From NCBI GenBank assembly GCA_034430415.1, contig DAOUEN010000066.1, positions 1 through 11,213 of the forward strand: DNA of 11,213 nt, read 5' to 3'. The notes below the pieces were generated by a model that saw only the letters and a list, made by a program, of their open reading frames with translations, did no database searches and was not told the origin of the DNA. The DNA comes from JADFUZ01 sp034430415 (GTDB lineage: Bacteria > Chloroflexota > Dehalococcoidia > GIF9 > AB-539-J10). Each line of letters starts with the position of its first letter. The first letter of the stretch is position 1. Shown here piece after piece: positions 1-7,441 of the stretch. The position numbers were made by a program, and so were the translations under genes.

Positions 1-643
1 ACTTCGCATGACCCTCGGCGAGCGTCATGGTCCGCACCATGCCCATGCTGCATGCCTGGCACATGGGGAAATCGACCAGACAGACATACGGGGTGAACTC
101 GTCCGCGCCCTGGGCGTGAAAGAACTTGCATATGGCGCACTCAGTGAAGTCCAGACCGAAGTCAAACTCCTTCTGGCCCTCCTCCCCACCATCTTCGACA
201 AAGGTAAATACCCAGTTCCCGGGGTGCCGGCGTTCCTGTGACTCCGCGGCATGTTTTTCCAGCCGGTAGGCACTGAACCTCAGCCCGGCGATACGGCGGA
301 GCAGGAACCTGGGGTAACGATGCACGTGCTCCTCGACCAGGTCATAGAGGATCTTTCCCGCCTCCTCCACAGTCTTTCCGTAGCTCTTGAGCACTCTATA
401 CAGCGCCAGGGCTGCCGCAGACTGGATGAGGTTGCCCAGAAAGAGGTTCCTCTCACCGACATGGGGCAGGTGGGGAATGAGCGCTTCGTATCCCTGACGG
501 GCCTCCCTGAGGATGGTATCGGCCAGCCCGGCACCGTAGCGGGACGTCAGGACCTTTCTGGCGGCCCCGGCCCTCTTGTCGAAGCTCTTCAGCAGCTTCC
601 GTCTGCTCCGTGCGTAGTAGCTGTCACTGTCTTCACTCTTCAT
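1..643 (-). CDS. ATC hydrolase-like protein (L-2-amino-thiazoline-4-carboxylate hydrolase family), C-terminus cut by window edge
   Basis: Reading leftward from ATG 643, an open frame of 214 codons runs off the window with no stop. The first 130 residues are basic and helix-rich. Residues about 140-214 form a compact Cys-rich C-terminal domain with C169, C172, C188, C195 and C198. It includes an ECAICKFF stretch, a YVCLVDFPMCQACSMGM stretch and an RTMTLAEG run. This pattern resembles the L-2-amino-thiazoline-4-carboxylate hydrolase family, named for an enzyme that opens a thiazoline ring on the route to L-cysteine; many members have no tested activity. Only about 10-30 residues are probably missing. 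ATG 643 is the only sensible start: the next upstream in-frame stop lies near 709 with no other start codon between, and a weak GAGGT sits 8 nt before the ATG. A good promoter lies at 691-719. No signal peptide is visible, so the protein is probably cytoplasmic. Family assignment is from memory of the C-terminal pattern; substrate is unknown. Confidence 0.75.
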   Translation of the reverse strand, partial: MKSEDSDSYYARSRRKLLKSFDKRAGAARKVLTSRYGAGLADTILREARQGYEALIPHLPHVGERNLFLGNLIQSAAALALYRVLKSYGKTVEEAGKILYDLVEEHVHRYPRFLLRRIAGLRFSAYRLEKHAAESQERRHPGNWVFTFVEDGGEEGQKEFDFGLDFTECAICKFFHAQGADEFTPYVCLVDFPMCQACSMGMVRTMTLAEGHAK

Positions 644-690
644 GACGGAGGACCTCGAACTCTGCCCCGTAGGGCAAGGATAAAAGCGCC

Positions 691-719
691 ATTGTACTAC
701 CGCCCAACCTGCAAATCAA
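691..719 (-). promoter_or_regulatory. Sigma-70-type promoter of the ATC hydrolase-like gene
   Basis: On the minus strand, TTGATT (719-714) and TACAAT (696-691) are separated by exactly 17 nt. They match the consensus hexamers at 4/6 and 5/6 positions. Transcription would begin near 684 and leave a leader of about 40 nt before ATG 643. Seen directly in sequence; promoter activity is inferred. Confidence 0.6.
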
Positions 720-818
720 TACCCCCGGCGATTCCCCAAGGATTCTCGGAGGTTCTACTAGCTCCCATCGAACAAGACAGCGCAAGGTGTAGGCCTGGCA
801 CTCCGTCCGATTCCCATG

Positions 819-827
819 TGCTATACT
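819..827 (+). promoter_or_regulatory. Extended -10 promoter of the MMPL exporter gene
   Basis: TGC followed by TATACT (822-827) forms an extended -10 element matching TATAAT at 5/6 positions. No convincing -35 hexamer sits at 16-18 nt spacing, which extended -10 promoters can tolerate. The start site would be near 834, giving a leader of about 105 nt before ATG 940. The same region contains TGTG (817-820) and CACA (828-831) flanking the -10. TGTGCTA here is repeated exactly at the A2M promoter (3235-3241). The 644-939 interval holds this promoter and the leftward one; no small gene is supported there. Confidence 0.5.
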
Positions 828-939
828 CACAGCGAAGGCAGGTCAACAGCCTATACTGCGGTGGCGCTCCGGTCCGACCGTCCCGACTGGAGAAAGGACA
901 GACTTACCAGGCCGCGATACATACAGGCGAGACACGCCC

Positions 940-3126
940 ATGGAGAGAATCGCCAACTTCGCCTACAGCAAGTCCAGATTCATCATCGCCCTGGTAGCCG
1001 TCATCAATATCGCCGCCCTGGCCTCCTTCGTCCGCTTCGATCTCGATACCGACTTCCTGAACTTCTTCACCTCGGGGAATCCCAGGGCGGAGGAATACCA
1101 CAGGCTGAACGAGGAGTACCGGACGGGCGAGACCGTGGTGGTGCTGATTGAGCAGGACGACTCCCTTCTCGACGAGCAGCATCTTCAGGATGTCTTCCAG
1201 CTTCAGGAATACATCGAGGGGATGGACGGCGTATCCCGGGTGCAGAGCTTCGTTCCGTCCGAAATCCTGGTGCAGGGCGTGACCTTCGAGGTCGACCAGA
1301 AGTTCATCGCTTATCACGGCGACATCCTGGAGGACTTCATCCAGGACAACGTCCTCACCAGGCAGCTTCTCTCCACCGACGAAAGCAGGGGATCGCTGGT
1401 GGTCACCCTGGAAGTGGACGCCGCCGCCGCCGAGGTGCTGAAGTCCCTGCAACAGGCGGCCGAAGGCCAGACCGCCCTGAACCTCTCCCTGGCCGGCAAC
1501 GAGGTAATCAAGAGCACCGTCTGGGGCTACCTGATGAAGATACTGCTCATTCTTCCGCCCAGTGCCATTCTCCTGGTGCTGCTGGTGTTCTCCGCCGTCC
1601 TCAAGCACCGCAGGCTGGCCATTCTGGCCATGATCCCCGCCGGCCTGGGCGCGCTGTGGACCATGGGCACCATCTTCTGGAGCGGGCAGGAGTTGAACCT
1701 GCTCACCGTGCTCAGCCCGGTGTTCGTGGTGGTGATCGGCGCGGCCGACGGGCTGCACTACGTCAGCCACTTCATAGACAACCTCTCCCGCTACTCCGAC
1801 CGCCGCCAGCTCACCGTGGAGACCCTGCGCCTGGTGGGGATGCCGATGTTCCTGACCACCATAACCACCATGGCCGGCTTCGCCTCCCTGACATGGTCGG
1901 ACGTGGCCCTTATGCGCCAGATGGGCATCTTCGTCTCCCTGGGGGTGGGATACGCCGGGCTGCTGTCCCTGTTCTTCCTGCCGGCAGTGCTCTCACGAGT
2001 AAGTCTGCCGGCGGCGCCGCGGCAGACCAGCTCCGATGGCCTGGCCAGGCTCGTCCTGGAGATATCCAGGCACCGGGCCACCGTGATACTGGCGTTCGCG
2101 GTCATAGTGGTGGTATCCGCCCTCCAGATCCCCCGGCTCGAAGTGGTGTCGAACCAGTTGATGTTCTTCAAGGAGGACTCGGAAATCAGCCAGACCTTCG
2201 ACCGGGTGGAGAAGGACTTCGGCGGAGCCCTGCCCCTCACCGGGGATATCGCCGCCAGCAGAGGCCTGCTCACCCTCAGGGACCACCGCTACGCGGAGGA
2301 TATCCTGGATGCTGAGAGAGAGCTGGAGAGGCTGCCCGGGATAGGCAGCGCGGTCTCCCTCTTCGATATCGTTGCCAGCCTCGGCGAGAAGGCCACCGGT
2401 CAGGACGACTACCCCGAGAGCCCCGCCGTGGTGGACAGCATCCTGCGCCAGATGGAGGACGAGGACCTGGAGCCCTGGTTCTCGGACGACGGTCTACGGA
2501 TGGTGATCCGGACCGAAGACCTTAACGCCGTGGATGTCAGCCTGCTGGATAGCTTCGTGGCCCGACACGCCGGCATCAGGGCGATAACGGGGATGCCGGT
2601 GCTCTTCGACGAGATGAACAAGCTGGTGGTGCGCAGCCAGGTCCGCAGCCTCGGCCTGGCCTTTGCCCTCATCTTCATCATGCTGCTGGCAACCATCAGA
2701 AAGCTGCGCGCCGCCCTGGTGGCCCTCATCCCCATAGCCATCACGGTCGCCGCCATCATGGGGATGCTGAGCCTCAGCAAGTTCAATCTGAACATCGTGA
2801 CCGCCAATATGTGTGCCATTTCCATCGGGGTGGGGGTGGACTACTCCATCCACCTGGTGTCCGGAATCTACTACTTCCGGGAGCGGGGGCACCGCAGTGG
2901 AGAGTCCGTCGACCTGGCCCTCTCCACCGTCTCCAAACCCATCCTGGCCAACGCCTTCGGCCTGGCCATCGGGCTCTCGGTCATGTTCCTGTCGCCGCTG
3001 AGAATACATCTCCAGGTGGCGGCGGTGATGTGGGTGGCCATGGTCGTCTCCTCGCTGGCAGCTCTGTTCCTCCTGCCCTTCTTCTACCGCGGGGGCAAAG
3101 AGGCATCCAGGAAGCCGGCTTCGTAA
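940..3126 (+). CDS. RND superfamily exporter, MMPL/HAE3-like (12 TM)
   Basis: A 728-residue membrane protein with the two-fold repeated RND layout. TM1 (about 14-31) is followed by an extracytoplasmic domain (about 35-198). TM2-6 (about 199-348), a short cytoplasmic linker, TM7 (about 381-396), a second extracytoplasmic domain (about 397-567) and TM8-12 (about 571-717) complete it. Both halves carry the family's TM4/TM10 motif: D270 in VIGAADGLHY and D634 in IGVGVDYSIH are the likely proton-relay acids. Family features also include the N-terminal DLDTDFLNFF stretch, and after TM7 a segment with SNQLMFFKEDSEI followed by FGGALPL. HAE3/MMPL proteins use proton motive force to move lipids, hopanoid-like molecules or other amphiphiles out of the membrane; the substrate here cannot be read. 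No adaptor or outer-membrane channel gene is adjacent. The ribosome-binding site is weak (AGGCGAG at 926-932). A2M follows 144 bp later on the same strand with its own promoter. Confidence 0.9.
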   Translation: MERIANFAYSKSRFIIALVAVINIAALASFVRFDLDTDFLNFFTSGNPRAEEYHRLNEEYRTGETVVVLIEQDDSLLDEQHLQDVFQLQEYIEGMDGVSRVQSFVPSEILVQGVTFEVDQKFIAYHGDILEDFIQDNVLTRQLLSTDESRGSLVVTLEVDAAAAEVLKSLQQAAEGQTALNLSLAGNEVIKSTVWGYLMKILLILPPSAILLVLLVFSAVLKHRRLAILAMIPAGLGALWTMGTIFWSGQELNLLTVLSPVFVVVIGAADGLHYVSHFIDNLSRYSDRRQLTVETLRLVGMPMFLTTITTMAGFASLTWSDVALMRQMGIFVSLGVGYAGLLSLFFLPAVLSRVSLPAAPRQTSSDGLARLVLEISRHRATVILAFAVIVVVSALQIPRLEVVSNQLMFFKEDSEISQTFDRVEKDFGGALPLTGDIAASRGLLTLRDHRYAEDILDAERELERLPGIGSAVSLFDIVASLGEKATGQDDYPESPAVVDSILRQMEDEDLEPWFSDDGLRMVIRTEDLNAVDVSLLDSFVARHAGIRAITGMPVLFDEMNKLVVRSQVRSLGLAFALIFIMLLATIRKLRAALVALIPIAITVAAIMGMLSLSKFNLNIVTANMCAISIGVGVDYSIHLVSGIYYFRERGHRSGESVDLALSTVSKPILANAFGLAIGLSVMFLSPLRIHLQVAAVMWVAMVVSSLAALFLLPFFYRGGKEASRKPAS

Positions 3127-3210
3127 ACCACGCGGCAGCACCCGGGACAGCATTCCGTCTTCAGCAGGCCGGCTCTACTACTTTAGCCCGCCGCAAACGT
3201 TAATAGATAT

Positions 3211-3242
3211 GTAGCACAACCCGGCACGGGCGGGTGTGCTAC
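3211..3242. repeat. 12-bp inverted repeat overlapping the A2M promoter (candidate operator or hairpin)
   Basis: GTAGCACA (3211-3218) pairs perfectly with TGTGCTAC (3235-3242). Inside it CCCG (3220-3223) pairs with CGGG (3231-3234), leaving one bulged A and a 7-nt loop. The right arm runs into the -10 element of the A2M promoter (3240-3245). In DNA it could be an operator. As RNA from the upstream exporter gene it would be a stable hairpin, but it lacks a T-tract, so it is not a standard intrinsic terminator. Confidence 0.6.
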
Positions 3243-3245
3243 CAT
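3237..3245 (+). promoter_or_regulatory. Extended -10 promoter of the A2M gene
   Basis: TGC plus TACCAT (3240-3245) makes an extended -10. The ten-base string GCTACCATAG (3238-3247) occurs again at the methyltransferase promoter (10283-10292). No good -35 is visible. Predicted transcription start is about 3252, just downstream of the inverted repeat, leaving about 19 nt before ATG 3271. Confidence 0.5.
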
Positions 3246-3260
3246 AGATGCAGAGATGCA

Positions 3261-3266
3261 AGGAGG
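3261..3266 (+). promoter_or_regulatory. Strong ribosome-binding site that sets the A2M start
   Basis: AGGAGG lies 4 nt before ATG 3271. It sits inside the frame that would be translated from the in-frame ATG at 3256, where it would encode QGGA. The first 15 nt of the longer frame are therefore better read as leader, and 3271 is the start. Confidence 0.75.
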
Positions 3267-3270
3267 AGCG

Positions 3271-6200
3271 ATGAGACGCAGGTGGTTTACCGCGGTGGTA
3301 TGCTTCCTTGTCCTGGCTATTATAGTCCCGGCCGCCCCGGGCTGTCGGCCGCTCGAGCCTGCCGAAAGCTACGTGGCCGTTGTGCCCAGGGTGTTACACA
3401 GCAGCAGCACCGAGGCAGTCTCTCTGAGCCTTTCCAGCGGCGGCGACCTGGCGCGGGACAGGATTGAGGTGTCCCTGCTCCAGGGAGGAAAGGAGATCGC
3501 CAGCGGCAAAGAGACCATCGACGGCAAGGGAATCGTGGAACTCGCTATCCCCGACGTACCGGAGGGCGAGTACGAGGTCCTGGTGAAGGGGAGCGGCTTC
3601 GAAGAGAGGGCTGCGGTACACGTGGAGAAGACTCTGGTCGTCTTCCTGGAGACCGACAAGCCCATCTATAAGCCTGGCCAGACCATCCATATGAGAGCCA
3701 TCACCCTGAACTCCGAACTGAGGCCGGTGAGCCAGCCGGTCACCATCGAAGTCCTCGATGCCAAGGGAATCAAGATATTCCGCAGCGAAGTGGATACCGA
3801 CGAATACGGAATGGCCGGCCTGGAGCTGCCCATCTCCTCGGAACCCAACCTGGGTACCTGGAAGCTGACCGCCATCACCGAGAAGGGGAAGACGCAGCTC
3901 GATGTGAAGGTGGAGAAATACGTGCTGCCCAAGTATGACGTCAAGGTGGAGCTTCCCCGAGAATGGTTCCTTATCAACGAGCCCATCAAGGGCAGCGTCT
4001 CATCGGAATACAGCTTCGGGAGGGCAGTGCGCGGCGAGCTCGAGATCGTGGCCTCGCGCTACGTCGGCGAGTGGGAGGAGTACGCCAGCTTCTCCGACGA
4101 TATCGACGGGGAGGCGGACTTCGAGATTCCCCCTGCCGGCTACGTTGCCGGAGTCCCTGAGGCCGGCGGCATGGGCAACGTCATGCTCGACATCACGGTA
4201 ACGGAAGACGTGACCGGTTACCAGGAGACCACCAACCGCCTGCTCACCGTGACCGAATCCCCGGTGAACGTCCAGATAATCCCCGAGGGGGCGGTGTTCA
4301 AGCCAGGCCTGCCATTCAGCTTCCTGATAATCACGGAGACTCCCGACAACAAGCCGATAGAGGCGGAGGTGGAGGTGGAGATAACCTACCTGGACGAGGA
4401 GTTCAAGGACATCGAGACGCACAAAGAAGACCTCCGCACCGGCAAGGGCAAAGGCATGGTTGAGGTAAAGCCTCCCCAGAAGGCCGTCGCCCTCACAATC
4501 TCAGCCCGCGCTGAGGGAAGGGAAAGCTCCAAAGTGGTGCAGGCCTCCTATTCCCCTTCGGGTAACTTCATCCACGTGGAGCAGACGAGCGAGGGCGTCC
4601 CGCAGGTGGGAGAGGACATCGAATTCCGAGTCTATTCCACCAGGGAGGCAGCCAATTTCTACTACGAGGTGGTGTCGCGCGACAAGATAGTGTTCTCCGA
4701 CTACACCAGAGACCGCGACATCTCCTTCGAGACCACGCCGCTGATGGCGCCCGCGTCAAAGCTGCTGGTATATCAAATCCTGCCCACTAGCGAGGTGGCG
4801 GCCGACTACATACCCTTCAAGGCTGAGGGCGAATATCCACACGCAGTGGAGGTGGAGTTCAGCCAGGAAGAGGCCGGACCCGGCGATCAGCTTGACATAT
4901 ACATTAACGCCGAAGGGAAGGCCAAGGTCGGCCTGGCCGCCGTGGACAAGTCGGTGTTCATACTGGCCGAGAACCGGTTGAACCTGCAGCAGGTCTTTGC
5001 CGAACTGGAGAGGCTCTACATGGAGCCGCAGGTAGAGCTTCACGAGGTCAGCCTCTATCCCTCCATCACCACCAAGGGGCCCATGGAGGTCTTCGAGGAT
5101 GCCGGCGTGATCGTGCTCAGCAACAACTCCGTACCGCAGGGCAAGGAGTACGAGTTCGAGGGCCAGGAAGGGTTCTGGGAAGGGCTGATGCAGTTCCTCC
5201 GCGGCGCCGGAAAGATGATGCCGGAGGCCGAGATGGCGGAGGAGGCCGCTCCGCCGGCGGCTCCCGCCACGGATGAGGCGGCGGGCGAGGAAGGCCTGGT
5301 GGAGGTGGAGAGGGTACGCCAGTACTTCCCCGAGACCTGGATCTGGGAGGAGCTGATAACCGGGGCCAACGGCAAGGCCTCCCTTGAGGTGACCGTGCCC
5401 GACACCATCACCACCTGGATGCTCCGGGCCCTGGCCATATCCAGGGAGAAGGGCCTGGGCATAGCCGAGGACGAGTTGAGGGCCTTTCAGCCCTTCTTCC
5501 TCAAGGTGGACCTGCCCTACTCGGCCATCAGAGGCGAGGAATTCCCCGTCAAGGTGGCCATCTACAACTACCTGGACCAGCCCCAGAGTATCCTGGTGGA
5601 GATTAAGGAGGCGGACTGGTTCGACCTGCTGGATGACCCCGACACGACGGTGGAGATAGAGGCCAACAACCTGGGCGAGGCCGAGTTCATGATCCGGCCG
5701 ACCGGGCTGGGAATCAATCAGATAGAGATATCGGCGCGGGGCCAGCAGGCCGCCGACGCCATGAGCAAGTCGATGATAATCGAGCCCGAGGGGGTGGCCA
5801 GGGAAACGGTGGCCAACCTGGTACTGTCGGCCGGAGACCAAGAGATGCTCGACACCTTCATACCGCCCTTCGCCGTCGAGGACTCGGGCAGGGCGTACCT
5901 GGCGCTGACCTCCAGCTTCCTAACGCAGACCATGGAGGGCCTGGAGGAGCTCATCCAGATGCCCTTCGGCTGCGGGGAGCAGAACATGATGATGTTCGCC
6001 CCCGACGTGTATATCACCCGCTACCTGGAGGAGAGCGGACAGCTCAAGCCGGAGATAATGGCCAAGGCGGAGAAGCTGATGATCACCGGCTATCAGCGGC
6101 AGCTTACCTACCGCCGCAGCGACGGCAGCTTCTCGGCCTTCGGGCAGAGCGACCAGGAGGGGAGCCTGTGGCTCACCGCCTTCGTCCTCAAGGCTTTCTC

Positions 6201-7410
6201 CGAAGGACAGGACATCATCTACATCGATGACAGCGTGCTGGACGCCGCCAGGGACTGGATCACGGCGCACCAGAACAGCGACGGCTCCTTCGACCCGGTG
6301 GGATTCATCCACCACCAGGAGATGCTGGGCGGCCTCAAGGGCAAAGACGCCCTCACCGCCTTTGCCGCCATTGCACTGATGGAGGCGGGCGAGAAGAGTT
6401 CTTCCGCCAGGGCCATCGACTACCTGGAAGACCAACTGCGCGGTATGGACGACCCCTACACCGTGGCCATCACCGCCTATGCCCTGGAGCTAGGTAACAG
6501 CGCCAAGTGCGATGACGCTTACCGGACGCTGATGGACCTGGCCCAGGAGGACGAGGACGGGCTGCACTGGGGGGGCGAACCCGACGTCGTGCCGACGGAG
6601 GAAGAGGAGAGGATGGGCCGCATCCCCAACGGGAGCGCCGCCATCGAGAACACCGCCTATGCCACCCTGGCCCTGATACAGCACGGCGACGCCTTCAGCG
6701 CCTCCAGGGCGGCCAAGTGGCTGGTGTCGAGGCGGAACGCCTACGGCGGCTTCGGCTCAACCCAGGATACCGTGGTAGCCCTCCAGGCGCTGGTGGAGTA
6801 CTCCTCAGGCGCCAGGGCCGACGTGGACCTGAAGATAACGGTGAACATCGACGGCGACGAAAAGAAGCTCACAATCACCGAGGAGAACTTCGACGTCCTC
6901 CAGGTGGTCGAGCTGCTGGTGAACGCGGAGTTCACCGTCGAGGCCGCAGGAAAGGGCGAGGCCATCGCCCAGGTGGTCAGGCGCTTCAACCTGCCCGATG
7001 CGGAGCAGAGAGAGGAGGACATCCTCCAGGTGAGCGTTGACTACGACACTACCGAGGTCGAGGTGAACGACCTTATCACCGTGTCGGCCGAGCTCACCTT
7101 CAACCCGCCGATGCCGATAGAGGCCGGAATGATAGTCCTGGATATCTCGGTGCCCACGGGCTTTGCTCCGGTGTCGGAGACCATCGCCGAAGCGATAGAG
7201 AAGGACGAGAGGCTGAAGCGCTACGAGGTCGCCGGCAGGAAGGTCATCTTCTACATCGAGAACATGCTCGCCGGGGACCGCATATCGCTGAGCTTCAAAG
7301 CGCAGGCCCTGTACCCGGTCAAGGCCAAGGGCGTCACCTCGAAGGCCTACTCGTACTATAAGCCCGAGATAAGGGGAGAGAGTCTGGGCCAGGCCGTCAC
7401 CGTGGCGTGA
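3271..7410 (+). CDS. Eukaryote-type alpha-2-macroglobulin with thioester and MG8 receptor-binding domain, exported
   Basis: A 1,379-residue protease-trap-type protein. Residues 1-25 are an export signal ending in PAAPGC; C25 may be lipidated, but proline at -2 makes the lipobox weak. MG1 starts at once (YVAVVPRVLHSSSTE), followed by YKPGQTIHMRAITL and FVLPKF-like YVLPKYDVKVELP segments. LAAVDKSVFIL marks the MG5/6 area. Residues about 630-680 are an Ala/Pro/Glu-rich bait-like insert, then RQYFPETWIWEE and VTVPDTITTWMLRA (MG7). The thioester motif is PFGCGEQNMM (C901 with Q904). H1015 in HHQEMLGGL lies 114 residues later, where C3 has its catalytic His. A TED alpha-barrel follows (FGSTQDTVVALQAL), then a receptor-binding/MG8-like end (ALYPVKAKGVTSKAYSYYKPE). 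Known relatives trap or covalently tag proteases or surfaces. The protein acts outside the cell or on its surface. The mature form has only three Cys (C25, C901, C1080), so the disulphides of vertebrate A2M are absent. Target and exact role are inferred. Confidence 0.95.
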   Translation: MRRRWFTAVVCFLVLAIIVPAAPGCRPLEPAESYVAVVPRVLHSSSTEAVSLSLSSGGDLARDRIEVSLLQGGKEIASGKETIDGKGIVELAIPDVPEGEYEVLVKGSGFEERAAVHVEKTLVVFLETDKPIYKPGQTIHMRAITLNSELRPVSQPVTIEVLDAKGIKIFRSEVDTDEYGMAGLELPISSEPNLGTWKLTAITEKGKTQLDVKVEKYVLPKYDVKVELPREWFLINEPIKGSVSSEYSFGRAVRGELEIVASRYVGEWEEYASFSDDIDGEADFEIPPAGYVAGVPEAGGMGNVMLDITVTEDVTGYQETTNRLLTVTESPVNVQIIPEGAVFKPGLPFSFLIITETPDNKPIEAEVEVEITYLDEEFKDIETHKEDLRTGKGKGMVEVKPPQKAVALTISARAEGRESSKVVQASYSPSGNFIHVEQTSEGVPQVGEDIEFRVYSTREAANFYYEVVSRDKIVFSDYTRDRDISFETTPLMAPASKLLVYQILPTSEVAADYIPFKAEGEYPHAVEVEFSQEEAGPGDQLDIYINAEGKAKVGLAAVDKSVFILAENRLNLQQVFAELERLYMEPQVELHEVSLYPSITTKGPMEVFEDAGVIVLSNNSVPQGKEYEFEGQEGFWEGLMQFLRGAGKMMPEAEMAEEAAPPAAPATDEAAGEEGLVEVERVRQYFPETWIWEELITGANGKASLEVTVPDTITTWMLRALAISREKGLGIAEDELRAFQPFFLKVDLPYSAIRGEEFPVKVAIYNYLDQPQSILVEIKEADWFDLLDDPDTTVEIEANNLGEAEFMIRPTGLGINQIEISARGQQAADAMSKSMIIEPEGVARETVANLVLSAGDQEMLDTFIPPFAVEDSGRAYLALTSSFLTQTMEGLEELIQMPFGCGEQNMMMFAPDVYITRYLEESGQLKPEIMAKAEKLMITGYQRQLTYRRSDGSFSAFGQSDQEGSLWLTAFVLKAFSEGQDIIYIDDSVLDAARDWITAHQNSDGSFDPVGFIHHQEMLGGLKGKDALTAFAAIALMEAGEKSSSARAIDYLEDQLRGMDDPYTVAITAYALELGNSAKCDDAYRTLMDLAQEDEDGLHWGGEPDVVPTEEEERMGRIPNGSAAIENTAYATLALIQHGDAFSASRAAKWLVSRRNAYGGFGSTQDTVVALQALVEYSSGARADVDLKITVNIDGDEKKLTITEENFDVLQVVELLVNAEFTVEAAGKGEAIAQVVRRFNLPDAEQREEDILQVSVDYDTTEVEVNDLITVSAELTFNPPMPIEAGMIVLDISVPTGFAPVSETIAEAIEKDERLKRYEVAGRKVIFYIENMLAGDRISLSFKAQALYPVKAKGVTSKAYSYYKPEIRGESLGQAVTVA

Positions 7411-7411
7411 C

Positions 7412-7441
7412 GCCCGGCCGATTCCCGGGCAGGCGCCCTGC
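7412..7441. terminator. GC-rich hairpins in the convergent A2M/kor junction
   Basis: Two overlapping inverted repeats fill the 30-bp gap between converging genes. GCCCGG (7412-7417) pairs with CCGGGC (7425-7430), and GCAGG (7429-7433) pairs with CCTGC (7437-7441). Neither is followed by a T-tract on either strand, so this is at best a weak or factor-dependent bidirectional terminator. Its second arm reaches the last base of the korC stop codon. Confidence 0.3.

Noticed and set aside
633..830. 65-residue minus-strand frame ending just inside the left gene
   Set aside because: It spans the TTGATT/TACAAT promoter, has no clear ribosome-binding site and shows no recognisable protein features.
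817..831. TGTG-N7-CACA resembling a CRP/FNR-type site
   Set aside because: The spacing is one base short of the CRP pattern (TGTGA-N6-TCACA) and it coincides with an extended -10; not enough to call a regulator site.
251..997. 248-residue plus-strand open frame across the left gene and the promoter region
   Set aside because: It lies antisense to the ATC hydrolase-like gene, has low-complexity non-domain sequence and runs into the exporter start; it is a GC-driven shadow.
904..1770. 288-residue minus-strand frame inside the exporter gene
   Set aside because: Rich in His, Gln and Gly in the pattern expected from reading a GC-rich membrane-protein gene backwards; the plus-strand gene has clear RND motifs.
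3111..3122. 12-bp palindrome GAAGCCGGCTTC at the exporter 3' end as a terminator
   Set aside because: It lies within coding sequence before the stop, has no loop and no T-tract.
4756..5841. 361-residue minus-strand frame inside A2M
   Set aside because: The opposite strand encodes well-conserved A2M segments here; this frame has no motif and no plausible start signals.
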